From Reichenbachiella ulvae (GTDB taxonomy: Bacteria; Bacteroidota; Bacteroidia; Cytophagales; Cyclobacteriaceae), in the NCBI RefSeq assembly GCF_025833875.1, contig NZ_JAOYOD010000001.1:4914501-4978500 (forward strand): DNA of 64,000 nt, given 5' to 3'. The notes beneath the pieces are model-generated. The model had not been told where the DNA came from. It saw nothing but the letters and a program-made list of their open reading frames with translations, and searched no databases. Of the stretch, positions 38,367-47,321 are shown piece by piece. Position numbers and translations under genes: made by a program. Within the stretch, counting starts at the first letter, position 1, and each line of letters opens with the position of its first letter.

Positions 38367-39090
38367 AAAAATGCCAGCTCTGATCGTTTCAGGGTTGGCA
38401 TTTTTTACCATTCATTCCTCTATGGCTCAAGGAACTGATTTTGAAGCCAGAGACAAATACAACACAGTTTCAGGAGTAACGAATACAGTTACTACTAATA
38501 CACAAATGGTCTTTGATCAGTCCTACGAGGGGATTAAAGGGCATCCCTACTTATTCGGTGACTGGAAAAATGCCACTCTTCGATTGGATAATGGCAAAGT
38601 GTATGATGGTATCCCCATCTTGTTGGACCTAGAAAAGGATCAGGTACTTTTTAAACCGAAGACTCTTGATGTTCAGGTACTGGATGCTCAGATAGTTGAA
38701 AGCATTGAAATGGAGGGTTTAAAGTTTCAATATTTAAACTTATCAGAAGGTACTAAGTTAAGCTCAGGCTTTTATTTGTTGTTCTATACTTCGGATCAGT
38801 TCATGCTCTATGAAAGAAGAAGTAAGTTTTTAGAAAGGAGGCAAGAGTCATCGGCCTATAATTATGGGCCTGACTTTGATGATTACAAATATTACCCAAG
38901 AAAGTACGTGCTTATAGATAAGGAAGGCCCCAAGGATTTGAAGAGATCTCTTCGGGGAGTTGCCAGGGTGCTCGGGAAAGAGGTAGACATCAAAGAATAT
39001 CTAAAGGGACACAAGAATTTTGACATAGATCGAGAGGAAGATTTTATCGATCTTCTCGCATTCTATTCAAAGAAACTGACTGAGAAGTAG
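38338..39090 (+). CDS. Exported protein of unknown function, overlapping susD3
   Basis: 250 residues from ATG 38338 (MTSLKTRDIKKMPALIV), which gives a good basic n-region and a hydrophobic core ending near SSMAQ; ATG 38371 would give 239 residues with no basic n-region. The start overlaps susD3 by 29 nt. The mature part (HPYLFGDWKNATLRLDNGKVYDG, DLEKDQVLFKP, RKYVLIDKEGPKDLKRSLRG) resembles small periplasmic proteins common in Bacteroidota; I know no function. A strong terminator hairpin lies within the signal-peptide codons. Confidence 0.75.
   Translation: MTSLKTRDIKKMPALIVSGLAFFTIHSSMAQGTDFEARDKYNTVSGVTNTVTTNTQMVFDQSYEGIKGHPYLFGDWKNATLRLDNGKVYDGIPILLDLEKDQVLFKPKTLDVQVLDAQIVESIEMEGLKFQYLNLSEGTKLSSGFYLLFYTSDQFMLYERRSKFLERRQESSAYNYGPDFDDYKYYPRKYVLIDKEGPKDLKRSLRGVARVLGKEVDIKEYLKGHKNFDIDREEDFIDLLAFYSKKLTEK
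38365..38406 (+). terminator. Intrinsic terminator inside the signal-peptide codons of the gene after susD3
   Basis: A run of A7 (38365-38371), a twelve-pair stem TGCCAGCTCTGA (38372-38383) / TCAGGGTTGGCA (38389-38400) with two G-T pairs and a five-base loop, then T6. It begins 5 nt after the susD3 stop. It is as strong as the other operon terminators here but lies within the coding region of the next gene. Confidence 0.85.
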
Positions 39091-39116
39091 AACCTCTTCA
39101 GTATGTTTTCTAATGT

Positions 39117-39140
39117 TAAAAGTGGCTTAAGCCACTTTTA
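39117..39140. terminator. Bidirectional terminator between convergent genes
   Basis: The near-perfect palindrome AAAAGTGGCTTAAGCCACTTTT gives an A-rich start and T-rich end on both strands. The clpX stop codon (39127-39129) lies in its centre. It serves the exported-protein gene on the plus strand and clpX on the minus strand. Confidence 0.85.
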
Positions 39141-40359
39141 ACTTATTAATCTTAGATTTTTCGAATTTCTCTTCAGCGTAGGCTTTGTTGATGACCAGTT
39201 TTTTGCTCTTGTCATCAGATGGCATCTCGAACATTGCGTCGTTTACAATCGATTCACAAATAGATCTTAGCCCTCTGGCTCCCAGCTTGTATTCCAGCGC
39301 TTTTTCTACGATGTAGTCCAGTGCACTTTTCTTGAACTCAATTTCAATGCCTTCCATATCGAAAAGCTTCGTGTATTGTTTAACCAAAGCATTCTTAGGC
39401 TCTGTCAATATCTTCTTGAGCGCTGATTTGTCCAATGGATCCAGATGCGTTAAAACTGGTAGACGACCAATCAATTCTGGAATTAAACCAAATGATTTCA
39501 AATCCTGAGCCGTGATGTACTGTAATAGGTTTTCTTTATTCACATCCTTCATCTCGTCTTCCTTAGAGGCAGAGTTAAATCCTAGCGGACGTGTATTCAG
39601 TCTAGAACCAATATTTCTCGCGATACCGTCAAAGGCCCCACCACAGATGAACAGGATGTTTTCAGTGTTCACATTGATCATTTTCTGATCAGGGTGCTTA
39701 CGTCCACCTTGAGGCGGTACATTTACTGATGTCCCTTCCAATAGCTTTAAAAGCGCTTGTTGAACCCCTTCGCCACTTACATCTCTGGTGATAGATGGGT
39801 TGTCAGATTTTCTGGCAATTTTATCTAATTCATCGATGTAGACGATTCCTCTTTCTGCTGCTTCGACATCATAGTCTGCTGCCTGAAGCAGTCGAGTCAG
39901 GATACTTTCTACATCTTCACCTACATAACCCGCTTCGGTCAGTACCGTCGCATCAGCGATACAAAATGGAACCTGTAGGATTTTTGCCAAAGATCTGGCC
40001 AAATAGGTTTTTCCTGTTCCGGTTTCTCCTACCATCACGATGTTTGATTTTTCAATCTTCACATCATCATCTTTGGTCTCTTGCATCAAGCGTTTGTAGT
40101 GGTTGTACACCGCTACAGAGATGACTTTTTTAGCTTCATCCTGCCCAATTACGTATTGGTCAAGGTGCTCCTTCATCTCTTTAGGCTTGATCAGATTAAA
40201 GTTAGGAGAGGAAACGTCATTTTTTGTTTTCAGTTCCTCGCTGAGAATCTGATTGGCTTGACTGATGCATTTATCGCAGATATGCGCATGGATGCCTGAG
40301 ATCATCAAATCCACATCTTTCTTATTTCTCCCGCAAAACGAACATGTTACTTGTGCCAT
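39127..40359 (-). CDS. clpX: ATP-dependent Clp protease ATP-binding subunit ClpX
   Basis: 410 residues. The N-terminal zinc-binding domain has Cys6, Cys9, Cys28 and Cys31; the AAA+ module has Walker [16 protein letters not shown], Walker [13 protein letters not shown] and the ClpP-binding IGF-type loop region near residue 255-270, and the sensor-2 region GARGLRSI. ClpX unfolds tagged substrates and feeds them to ClpP. It is the last gene of tig-clpP-clpX and begins 28 nt after clpP. Confidence 0.97.
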   Translation of the reverse strand: MAQVTCSFCGRNKKDVDLMISGIHAHICDKCISQANQILSEELKTKNDVSSPNFNLIKPKEMKEHLDQYVIGQDEAKKVISVAVYNHYKRLMQETKDDDVKIEKSNIVMVGETGTGKTYLARSLAKILQVPFCIADATVLTEAGYVGEDVESILTRLLQAADYDVEAAERGIVYIDELDKIARKSDNPSITRDVSGEGVQQALLKLLEGTSVNVPPQGGRKHPDQKMINVNTENILFICGGAFDGIARNIGSRLNTRPLGFNSASKEDEMKDVNKENLLQYITAQDLKSFGLIPELIGRLPVLTHLDPLDKSALKKILTEPKNALVKQYTKLFDMEGIEIEFKKSALDYIVEKALEYKLGARGLRSICESIVNDAMFEMPSDDKSKKLVINKAYAEEKFEKSKINKLKVA

Positions 40360-40387
40360 TTCCTCTTCTTTACCTTAAATATACTAA

Positions 40388-41062
40388 TTATTTACTGGTG
40401 TCTCTTTCAAGTACCTCATCAATCAAGCCATATTTTTTGGCTTCTGCTGCTTTCATCCAATAGTCTCTGTCAGAATCTTTCTCGATTTGCTCGTAAGATT
40501 TGCCACTATGTGATGAAAGGATTTTGTAAAGATCTTCTTTTACAGACAATGTTTGCTTCAATGATATTTCCATATCTGAAGCCTGCCCTTGCATACCCGA
40601 CATAGGTTGGTGAATCATGATTCGGGCATGTGGCAGAGCGGCACGCTTACCAGCTGCGCCTCCAGCCAACAATACAGCCCCCATAGAAGCCGCCAGGCCT
40701 GTACAGATGGTGTTGATGTCTGGGTTGACATAATTCATCGTGTCATAGATGCCAAGGCCTGCATATACAGATCCTCCTGGGCTATTGACATACAGAAGAA
40801 TGTCTTTTTGAGAATCTACTGATTCCAAAAACAGCAATTGAGCTGTGATAATATTGGCAATGTTGTCGTCCACTCCAGTTCCCAGGAAGATGATTCTATC
40901 CATAATCAAACGGGAGAAAACATCGATTTCGGCAAATCTTGTCGGCCTTTCTTCGATCACTGATCGGGTCATATTTTCTACAAACCCAGTGTACTGATCA
41001 AAGGTATTGCCATTTATATTTTGGCCTTTTACGGCAAAATCTCTAAACTCTTTTTTGTCCAT
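40388..41062 (-). CDS. clpP: ATP-dependent Clp protease proteolytic subunit ClpP
   Basis: 224 residues. The serine protease triad is visible: Ser in AASMGAVLL (about residue 125), His in MIHQPM (about 150) and Asp in the DRDYWM helix region (about 199). The oxyanion strand [11 protein letters not shown] is intact. ClpP forms the fourteen-subunit chamber used by ClpX. A terminator lies between tig and clpP, so clpP-clpX may also be transcribed separately. Confidence 0.97.
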   Translation of the reverse strand: MDKKEFRDFAVKGQNINGNTFDQYTGFVENMTRSVIEERPTRFAEIDVFSRLIMDRIIFLGTGVDDNIANIITAQLLFLESVDSQKDILLYVNSPGGSVYAGLGIYDTMNYVNPDINTICTGLAASMGAVLLAGGAAGKRAALPHARIMIHQPMSGMQGQASDMEISLKQTLSVKEDLYKILSSHSGKSYEQIEKDSDRDYWMKAAEAKKYGLIDEVLERDTSK

Positions 41063-41095
41063 GATTTCATGTTTTAGATACGGTTACAAAAAAAC

Positions 41096-41124
41096 AAAAA
41101 AAGCCCTTATATCAAAGGACTTTT
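41096..41124 (-). terminator. Terminator after tig (minus strand)
   Basis: On the minus strand AAGTCCTT pairs with AAGGGCTT (one G-U) around a six-base loop, followed by T5-7. The G-U pair would be a C-A mismatch on the plus strand, which points to minus-strand use. It separates tig from clpP. Confidence 0.75.
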
Positions 41125-41152
41125 CCAATAGACGATCTTAGACTTTAAAAGT

Positions 41153-42466
41153 TTATGCTTTTTCCTTGTATTCCTCAGCAGTGACTTCTTTTGACTTAAT
41201 GGTCACTTTGTCTTTTAGGAAAGAGATAATCTTGTCGTTAAACACGTTTTCTTGCAGTTGTCTGTAGTTCTTGCCTTCTTCAGCCTGTAGATAGTTCATT
41301 GCGAAAGTATCAATGTTGGCTTCCATCTGCTCCGACATTCCCATAGATCCGAATTGCTGACGAATCATGTTCTTAGCTGCTTCCACTACTTCTTCCTGCT
41401 CTACGTTGATTTCATTAGCCTTTGCGATCTTACTTTTGATCATCGACCATTTCAGATCGTTAGTGTAAAGCGGATATTCTTGCTCGATTTGCTCGTCAGT
41501 AATTTCCTGATTAGATAGTTTCAACCATCTCTTAAGGAATTCGTCTGGCAATTCGATTTTAGTATCTTCGATGAATTTGTCTCTGATTTTCAACTGAGTG
41601 TATCCGTCAGTTTCTCTGTTGTAGTTTTCTGAGATCGCAGTTCTTACTTTCTCGATGAATTCCTCTTCAGTTTTAACTGCGTCTTTACCGAATACTTTGT
41701 CGAACAATTCCTGGTTCAATTCAGCAGGGATAGTTCTGTTGATGTTTTTGATCTCAAATTTGATCTTTCCAGTCAAATCTTTGTTCTCTCCTAAGAACTG
41801 AGCACGAGCTGCTTCATCTTTGATGGTTTTTTCTACATCAAATTCCACCACGTCACCGCTCTTCTGCTCTAAGAATTTCTTCAAGCTCTTTTTCTCAACA
41901 TTCGTCAAATCAAGTGTAGTGCCTGCTGGCTCTTCTTGACCTTCTACTTGAATGAAGCCATAAAGCGAATCTCCCTCAGCTGATTGCTCAGGATTAGTCA
42001 TTTCGCCGAATTGTTTCTTCAGGTTGTCTAGCGTTTCGTTGATCAAAGCATCATCTACTTTGATAGAAAAGGTGTCCACCTTTACCTTGCTATCCACCTT
42101 CACCTCGAACTCTGGTGCCATACCGATACTGTACTCGAAATCAAATTCTGATCCGTTGTCCCAGTCCAGTCCTTCTACTTTTTCTTGATTAGGAAGTGGC
42201 TCGCCGAGTAGCTCGATTTCATTTTCTTTGATGTAATCCATCACTTTGTGAGAAACCATGTGGTTGATTTCGTCGACCAGGATAGACTTTCCGTACATTT
42301 TTTGGATAACTCCTTTCGGTACTTTTCCTTGTCTAAAACCTTTGATGTTGGCCTTCTTGCTGTACTCTTTGATCTTTTCCTCAACTTTAGGTTGATAATC
42401 AGCCTCCTTTAAATTAATTTTAATTAGGGCTTCTGTCTTTGAGATTTGATCTAGTTGAATGTCCAA
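41153..42466 (-). CDS. tig: Trigger factor
   Basis: 437 residues from a TTG start (MDIQLDQISKTEALIKINL). The ribosome-binding signature GFRQGKVPKGVIQKMYG is in the N-terminal domain; a degenerate FKBP-like domain follows (about 150-245), then the helical C-terminal chaperone arms. Trigger factor meets nascent chains at the exit tunnel. No in-frame ATG is seen close upstream, so TTG is accepted. Upstream of clpP and clpX as in many bacteria. Confidence 0.94.
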   Translation of the reverse strand: MDIQLDQISKTEALIKINLKEADYQPKVEEKIKEYSKKANIKGFRQGKVPKGVIQKMYGKSILVDEINHMVSHKVMDYIKENEIELLGEPLPNQEKVEGLDWDNGSEFDFEYSIGMAPEFEVKVDSKVKVDTFSIKVDDALINETLDNLKKQFGEMTNPEQSAEGDSLYGFIQVEGQEEPAGTTLDLTNVEKKSLKKFLEQKSGDVVEFDVEKTIKDEAARAQFLGENKDLTGKIKFEIKNINRTIPAELNQELFDKVFGKDAVKTEEEFIEKVRTAISENYNRETDGYTQLKIRDKFIEDTKIELPDEFLKRWLKLSNQEITDEQIEQEYPLYTNDLKWSMIKSKIAKANEINVEQEEVVEAAKNMIRQQFGSMGMSEQMEANIDTFAMNYLQAEEGKNYRQLQENVFNDKIISFLKDKVTIKSKEVTAEEYKEKA

Positions 42467-42493
42467 AACTATGCTTGTTTTATGTACAAAATT

Positions 42494-42527
42494 AAAAAAC
42501 CCTCTAGCCTGATTACAGGTAGAGGGT
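42494..42527 (-). terminator. Terminator of tRNA-Leu (minus strand)
   Basis: A stem of twelve pairs with one bulged base joins 42516-42527 to 42499-42511 around a four-base loop; on the minus strand it is followed by T6. It lies 10 nt after the tRNA 3' end and upstream of tig. Confidence 0.85.
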
Positions 42528-42536
42528 GTTTGTTTG

Positions 42537-42618
42537 TGCGGATGGAGGGACTCGAACCCCCATGCCTCGCGGCGCTAGATCCTAAGTCTAGTGCGTCTAC
42601 CAATTTCGCCACATCCGC
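42537..42618 (-). tRNA. tRNA-Leu, anticodon UAG
   Basis: On the minus strand the 7-bp acceptor stem GCGGATG (from 42618) pairs with CATCCGC (to 42538), with discriminator A. The anticodon arm CTAGA-CTTAGGA-TCTAG gives anticodon TAG. A long variable arm (CGCCGCGAGGCATG region) marks it as a class II tRNA, and the T arm GGGGGTTCGAGTCCCTC is normal. CCA is not encoded. It reads CUA and other CUN codons. Confidence 0.96.
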
Positions 42619-42775
42619 GTGATCGAAAAATTTGGAAGTGCAAAGGTAGTATTAAAAACGAATTAGTCAATATCAATCTCAAAAATATTTCAAGAAGAAT
42701 CTTGATTGATTCTTCAGCCCTTATGGTCATCTTTGTATGAAGAGTTTTTGTATCGCTTTTAGCCAACATTAATCA
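42619..42775. other. Intergenic region between tRNA-Leu and the rel/spoT gene
   Basis: The divergent spacer of about 160 nt is AT-rich and must carry promoters for both the tRNA (minus) and the rel-type gene (plus). A CATCTTTG near 42730 is one base off the TAnnTTTG box, but no clean pair of promoter boxes is visible. No reading frame or RNA is seen. Confidence 0.4.
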
Positions 42776-45004
42776 ATGGGAGAGACACTGCTCGTAGATG
42801 TAGAAGAAGAGAAAAAGGAAATACTGAGGAGGTACAGGCGGTTGCTCAGACGGGCCAAACCTTTTTTGAAGGACGATGATGCCAAAATCATCAGAAAAGC
42901 CTTTTATACTGCCGCTGAAGCGCATAAGAATATGCGCAGGAAAACTGGCGAGCCTTACATTTATCACCCTATCGAAGTGGCCTATATATGTGTGGCCGAA
43001 ATCGGACTGGGTACCACATCTATCGTATCTGCCTTGCTGCACGATGTAGTAGAGGATACCGACTGGACGCTCACCGATGTAGAAAAAGAGTTTGGAAACA
43101 AGGTCATGCGGATCATCGATGGTCTAACTAAGATCAGTGGTGTACCGGGGGAAAGCATGTCTGAGCAGGCGGAGAACTTTCGTAAAATGCTTCTCACTCT
43201 TTCTAAAGATACCCGAGTGATCTTGATCAAGTTGGCAGATCGACTTCATAATATGCGTACACTGCAGAGCATGCAGCGACACAAGCAGCTCAAGATCGCT
43301 TCTGAGACTTTTTATCTATATGCCCCGCTGGCGCACAGGCTGGGACTGTATGCGATCAAGACAGAGCTGGAGGACCTGTCAATGAAGTACCGCGACCCAG
43401 ATGACTATAACTATCTGGCTAAAAAGATCAATGATACCAAGGAAGCACGGAATCGATTCATCCGGAGTTTTATCCGTCCGATGCAAAAGACGATTTCGGA
43501 TCAGGGCTACAAAGTAGAAATAAAAGGCCGACCCAAATCTATTTTCTCCATCGCCAATAAAATGAAGAAACAAAACATTCCTTTTGAAGAGGTGTATGAT
43601 TTGTTTGCGATCAGGATCATTGTAGATGTAGAGGAGGAGAATGAAAAGGCGGCCTGCTGGCATATATATTCCATAGTGACCGATTTTTATACGCCAAACC
43701 CGGACCGCCTCAGAGACTGGATCAGTATCCCGAAGGCTAATGGATACGAGTCGCTCCATACCACTGTGATGACCAACAGAGGACAGTGGGTGGAAGTGCA
43801 AATCAGGACTCGGCGAATGGACGATATTGCTGAGAAAGGATATGCGGCGCATTGGAAGTACAAAGATGGTTCAGCCAAAGATTCTGAATCTTCTCTCGAC
43901 ATGTGGATTTCCAAGGTGAGGGAATCTCTGGAACAAAATGACATTTCCGCCATAGAGTTTGTCGATGATTTTCGTTCCAATCTTTTTCAGGAGGAGGTTT
44001 ATGCCTTTACCCCTAAGGGGAAATTGATCACGCTGCCCAATGGCGCTTGCGCTTTGGACTTTGCATTTGATATCCATACCGAAGTGGGTGGCAGCTGTAT
44101 TGGCGCCAAGATCAACAAGAAACTGGTATCTCTAAATACGCTGATCAAAAATGGTGACCAGGTAGAAATACTTACTTCGTCCAAACAAAAACCCAACGAG
44201 GGCTGGCTCAAATATGTTGTCACCTCAAAGGCCATATCTGGTATCAAGGATTACCTGAAGGAAGAAAAGAAAAAGGCGGCCTCAGAGGGTAAAGAGATTG
44301 TGCTTCGCAAGCTGAAGCAGATCAAGCTAGAATTGAACAATGACACGATCAATCGAATGATCGCTTACTTCGGGGCAGAATCCCCACTGGACTTCTTTTA
44401 TGATGTCGGCAAAGGTAAAATTGATCCTAAGGAGATCAAGAAGATCAGCGAGATCAAAGAGGAGAAAAAGCATCACCACAGAAAGCGACCTGTACTTAAC
44501 GAGGAAGTACTCAAGGCCACTAAAAAAGCCAAGGAGGTTAATGATAACCCTTTGATACTGGGCGACAATATGAATATGGTGGATTACAAATTCGCCAATT
44601 GCTGCAAACCTATACCCGGGGATGACGTTTTTGGATTTGTGACTGTGAGCGAAGGAATCAAGATCCATAGAACAAGCTGCCCGAATGCCACCGAACTGAT
44701 GTCTAACTATGGTTACCGTATCATCAAGGCGAAGTGGACTTCTCAGCAGGAGATTGCCTTCCTGGCGGGTATCAAGGTGATCGGGACAGACCGAATGGGT
44801 ATGATCAATGACATTACCCAGATTATTTCTAATGATCTGAAAGTCAATATGAGATCCATGAGTATCGATACTGACAATGGCATTTTTGAAGGGAGTATCA
44901 AGGTTTATGTAGATGATACACAGCATCTGGAAACGATGATTCATAAGCTTTCCGCTATCGACGGAGTAGAACGTGTGCACCGCTTTGATTTATTTGAAGA
45001 TTAA
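42776..45004 (+). CDS. Bifunctional (p)ppGpp synthetase/hydrolase (Rel/SpoT)
   Basis: 742 residues. The hydrolase HD domain is intact: His64 in YIYHPIEVA, His89-Asp90 and Glu93-Asp94 in LLHDVVEDTD, and KLADRLHNMRT. The synthetase domain shows RIIVDVEE and ANGYESLHTTV (about 322-332). TGS domain near 400-460 (VYAFTPKGKLITLPNG), zinc-finger-like helix region (NCCKPIPGDDVFGFVT) and C-terminal ACT domain (about 665-742). Both activities are therefore predicted. The enzyme makes and degrades the stringent-response alarmone. fur follows with its own promoter overlapping the end of this gene. Confidence 0.95.
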   Translation: MGETLLVDVEEEKKEILRRYRRLLRRAKPFLKDDDAKIIRKAFYTAAEAHKNMRRKTGEPYIYHPIEVAYICVAEIGLGTTSIVSALLHDVVEDTDWTLTDVEKEFGNKVMRIIDGLTKISGVPGESMSEQAENFRKMLLTLSKDTRVILIKLADRLHNMRTLQSMQRHKQLKIASETFYLYAPLAHRLGLYAIKTELEDLSMKYRDPDDYNYLAKKINDTKEARNRFIRSFIRPMQKTISDQGYKVEIKGRPKSIFSIANKMKKQNIPFEEVYDLFAIRIIVDVEEENEKAACWHIYSIVTDFYTPNPDRLRDWISIPKANGYESLHTTVMTNRGQWVEVQIRTRRMDDIAEKGYAAHWKYKDGSAKDSESSLDMWISKVRESLEQNDISAIEFVDDFRSNLFQEEVYAFTPKGKLITLPNGACALDFAFDIHTEVGGSCIGAKINKKLVSLNTLIKNGDQVEILTSSKQKPNEGWLKYVVTSKAISGIKDYLKEEKKKAASEGKEIVLRKLKQIKLELNNDTINRMIAYFGAESPLDFFYDVGKGKIDPKEIKKISEIKEEKKHHHRKRPVLNEEVLKATKKAKEVNDNPLILGDNMNMVDYKFANCCKPIPGDDVFGFVTVSEGIKIHRTSCPNATELMSNYGYRIIKAKWTSQQEIAFLAGIKVIGTDRMGMINDITQIISNDLKVNMRSMSIDTDNGIFEGSIKVYVDDTQHLETMIHKLSAIDGVERVHRFDLFED

Positions 45005-45026
45005 TACCTATAAAAAACTATATTTG
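44993..45026 (+). promoter_or_regulatory. Predicted promoter of fur operon (TTTG / TATATTTG)
   Basis: TTTG at 44993-44996 and TATATTTG at 45019-45026, spaced 22 nt, match the Bacteroidota consensus. The -33 element lies in the last codons of the rel/spoT gene. The box is 38 nt before the fur start. Confidence 0.6.
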
Positions 45027-45063
45027 CACGCTGGAAGTCAAAAAATCATTGATAGATTAAAAT

Positions 45064-45540
45064 TTGAACCAAACACAAGGACATACAGAGGCGACATCTA
45101 AGATCTTCGAGGAGGTAAAAAACATCTTTACCCGCTTTTTAGAGAACAAATCGCTAAGGAAAACTCCTGAGCGCTACGCCATATTGGAGGAGATATACAG
45201 CAAGTCGGGACACTTCGATGTGGAGACCTTGTATATCAGTATGAAGAACAAAAACTACCGGGTCAGTAGAGCGACGGTTTACAATTCGCTAGACCTGTTG
45301 GTTGAGTGTGATTTAGTCACCAAGCATCAGTTTGGTCAGAATCTGGCTCAGTACGAAAAATCATATGGCTTCAAACAACACGACCACATCTTGATGGAAG
45401 GAAGCGGAGAAGTGCTTGAATTTTGTGATCCTAGAATCCAAAATATCAAGAGGACTTTAGAGGAGATGTTTGATATAGATATCACCCATCACTCGCTCTA
45501 CTTTTTCGCTAAAAGCAAAAAAGACAAGAAGCAAAATTAA
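45064..45540 (+). CDS. Fur-family metal-dependent repressor
   Basis: 158 residues from TTG 45064. The winged helix ([45 protein letters not shown]) and the regulatory-site residues ([30 protein letters not shown]) are those of Fur/PerR/Zur proteins. The structural zinc CxxC that often follows HDH is missing: the sequence reads [18 protein letters not shown]. The metal sensed cannot be decided. It heads an apparent operon with a STAS protein and purA. Confidence 0.88.
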   Translation: MNQTQGHTEATSKIFEEVKNIFTRFLENKSLRKTPERYAILEEIYSKSGHFDVETLYISMKNKNYRVSRATVYNSLDLLVECDLVTKHQFGQNLAQYEKSYGFKQHDHILMEGSGEVLEFCDPRIQNIKRTLEEMFDIDITHHSLYFFAKSKKDKKQN

Positions 45541-45552
45541 TTTACGAAAGCA

Positions 45553-45894
45553 ATGAAATTTAATTTCAAGCAGGACAATGATCTGACGATCATTCGATTC
45601 GAAGGTGATCTGATCGGGGAAGAAAATGGCCCAGAGATCATAGAGCACGTCAACGATACCCTAAGCAACAACATAACCAAATGCGCCGTGGATATCTCCG
45701 AGGTTCGCTATATCAACAGTAGCGGCATTGGCGTATTGATCACGATTTTGACCAAGTTTAGAAATAAAAGTGGTGAGGTCGTACTCATTAACCCTTCTGA
45801 TCATGTAAAGAAACTACTGGTTATCACTAAACTGAATGCCATATTCACGATAGTCGATGATCTGGATCAAGCAAAAGAGGAACTGAATAAATAA
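45553..45894 (+). CDS. STAS-domain anti-sigma-factor antagonist-like protein
   Basis: 113 residues, a single STAS domain. The phosphorylatable serine loop is INSSGIGVLI (Ser56/57), preceded by KCAVDISEVRYI. Such proteins, like SpoIIAA/RsbV, are switched by kinase/anti-sigma partners. No RsbW-type kinase or phosphatase is in the window, so the partner is unknown. It is 12 nt after fur and 6 nt before purA. Confidence 0.88.
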   Translation: MKFNFKQDNDLTIIRFEGDLIGEENGPEIIEHVNDTLSNNITKCAVDISEVRYINSSGIGVLITILTKFRNKSGEVVLINPSDHVKKLLVITKLNAIFTIVDDLDQAKEELNK

Positions 45895-45900
45895 AGAAGC

Positions 45901-47169
45901 ATGGCTGTAGATGTATTGCTGGGACTCCAATGGGGAGATGAAGGTAAAGGAAAAATTGTAGATTATTTAACACCTAAATACAAGGTGATTGCCCGTTTTC
46001 AGGGCGGACCGAATGCAGGTCATACATTGAAATTTGGAGATACAAAACACGTATTGCACCAAATCCCATCTGGGATATTTCATGAGGGATCCCTCAACAT
46101 AATCGGTAATGGCGTGGTTTTGGATCCGGCGATTTTCCAAAAAGAGATTTTGGCTCTTGAGAAATTCGAGAACTATGATTCTTCGAAATTGAAGATCTCG
46201 AAGAAGGCGCAACTGATTCTGCCGACACATAGAATCCTGGATGCTGCCTATGAGAATGCCAAAGGAGATAGCAAGATTGGTTCTACCTTGAAAGGAATCG
46301 GACCGACTTACGAAGATAAGATTTCCAGAAATGGCCTGAGAGCGGGAGATACGCTTGGAGCTGATTTCATGGAGAAGTATGAGAAATCCAAAAAGAGACA
46401 TTTGGATATTCTGAGTCATTATGATTTCGAATTTGATCTGACCGAACTGGAAGAAGCTTTCTTGAAGGGAGTGGAGTTCTTGAAGACTTTCGATTTGATC
46501 GACAGTGAGTATGTGCTCAATGGACACCTGGATGCTGGAGACAATATTTTGGCAGAAGGTGCTCAGGGATCATTGCTGGATATCGATTTTGGTAGTTACC
46601 CATTTGTGACGAGCTCTAACACTACTACTGCGGCCGCTTGTACAGGTCTGGGTGTAGCAGTCAACAAGATCGGAGAGATCTTCGGGGTATTCAAAGCCTA
46701 CTGTACACGTGTGGGTAGTGGTCCATTCCCGACTGAGCTGCACGACGAAACCGGTGAGACTTTGAGAAAAAACGGCGGAGAGTTTGGCGCGACGACTGGT
46801 CGTCCACGCAGATGCGGATGGTTGGATTTGCCAGCATTGAAATACGCGATCATGGTCAATGGCGCTACTCGTCTGTATATGATGAAGGCCGATGTGCTTT
46901 CAGGTTTTGAAGAAATCAAAGTGTGTACGCACTACAAAGCCAAGGATGGTAGTCTGACGGATCATTTGCCATACGATTTGGCAGATGCAGATTTCGAGCC
47001 AGTATACGAAACGGTAAAAGGATGGACTGAGGATTTGACAGGGGTGAAATCTTATGAGGAATTGCCACAGTCATTGAAAGATTACGTGAAGTATATCGAG
47101 GAGGCTGTAGGTCTACCGATCAATATCGTGTCTGTAGGTCCAGATCGTGATCAAACTTTGTTGAAGTAA
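45901..47169 (+). CDS. purA: Adenylosuccinate synthetase
   Basis: 422 residues. PurA joins IMP and aspartate using GTP, the first step from IMP to AMP. N-terminal GLQWGDEGKGKIVDYL, the FQGGPNAGHT loop, TLKGIGPTYEDKISRNGLR, the GAQGSLLDIDFGSYPFVTSSNT block and the aspartate loop ATTGRPRRCGWLDL are all present. Length is normal. Last gene before a strong terminator. Confidence 0.98.
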   Translation: MAVDVLLGLQWGDEGKGKIVDYLTPKYKVIARFQGGPNAGHTLKFGDTKHVLHQIPSGIFHEGSLNIIGNGVVLDPAIFQKEILALEKFENYDSSKLKISKKAQLILPTHRILDAAYENAKGDSKIGSTLKGIGPTYEDKISRNGLRAGDTLGADFMEKYEKSKKRHLDILSHYDFEFDLTELEEAFLKGVEFLKTFDLIDSEYVLNGHLDAGDNILAEGAQGSLLDIDFGSYPFVTSSNTTTAAACTGLGVAVNKIGEIFGVFKAYCTRVGSGPFPTELHDETGETLRKNGGEFGATTGRPRRCGWLDLPALKYAIMVNGATRLYMMKADVLSGFEEIKVCTHYKAKDGSLTDHLPYDLADADFEPVYETVKGWTEDLTGVKSYEELPQSLKDYVKYIEEAVGLPINIVSVGPDRDQTLLK

Positions 47170-47191
47170 GATTATTTCAATCGAAAATATT

Positions 47192-47222
47192 AAACCCTGG
47201 AGGATTCCTTCAGGGTTTTTTT
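47192..47222 (+). terminator. Terminator after purA
   Basis: AAACCCTGGAGG pairs with CCTTCAGGGTTT (one G-T) around a short loop, followed by T7. It lies 22 nt after purA and ends the fur-STAS-purA unit. Confidence 0.93.
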
Positions 47223-47321
47223 GTGTCCAAATGGTTCAGTACCCTAGTTTCTTTGTGCAAATTGCCCTCAGTGTTTAAGGGCTGGAGTTGTAGTTTTGGT
47301 ACCTCAGAAATGACAATTACT

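Noticed and set aside
42537..42618. tRNA-Leu as a site of integration
   Set aside because: No integrase, no duplicated tRNA 3' end and only core genes on both sides.
43379..44980. Several minus-strand frames of 97-217 codons opposite the rel/spoT gene
   Set aside because: They are complementary-strand shadows of a strongly conserved gene and show no protein family pattern.
47223..47321. Longer start of the isomerase-like lipoprotein
   Set aside because: It begins at the purA terminator; the lipoprotein signal starts at ATG 47322.
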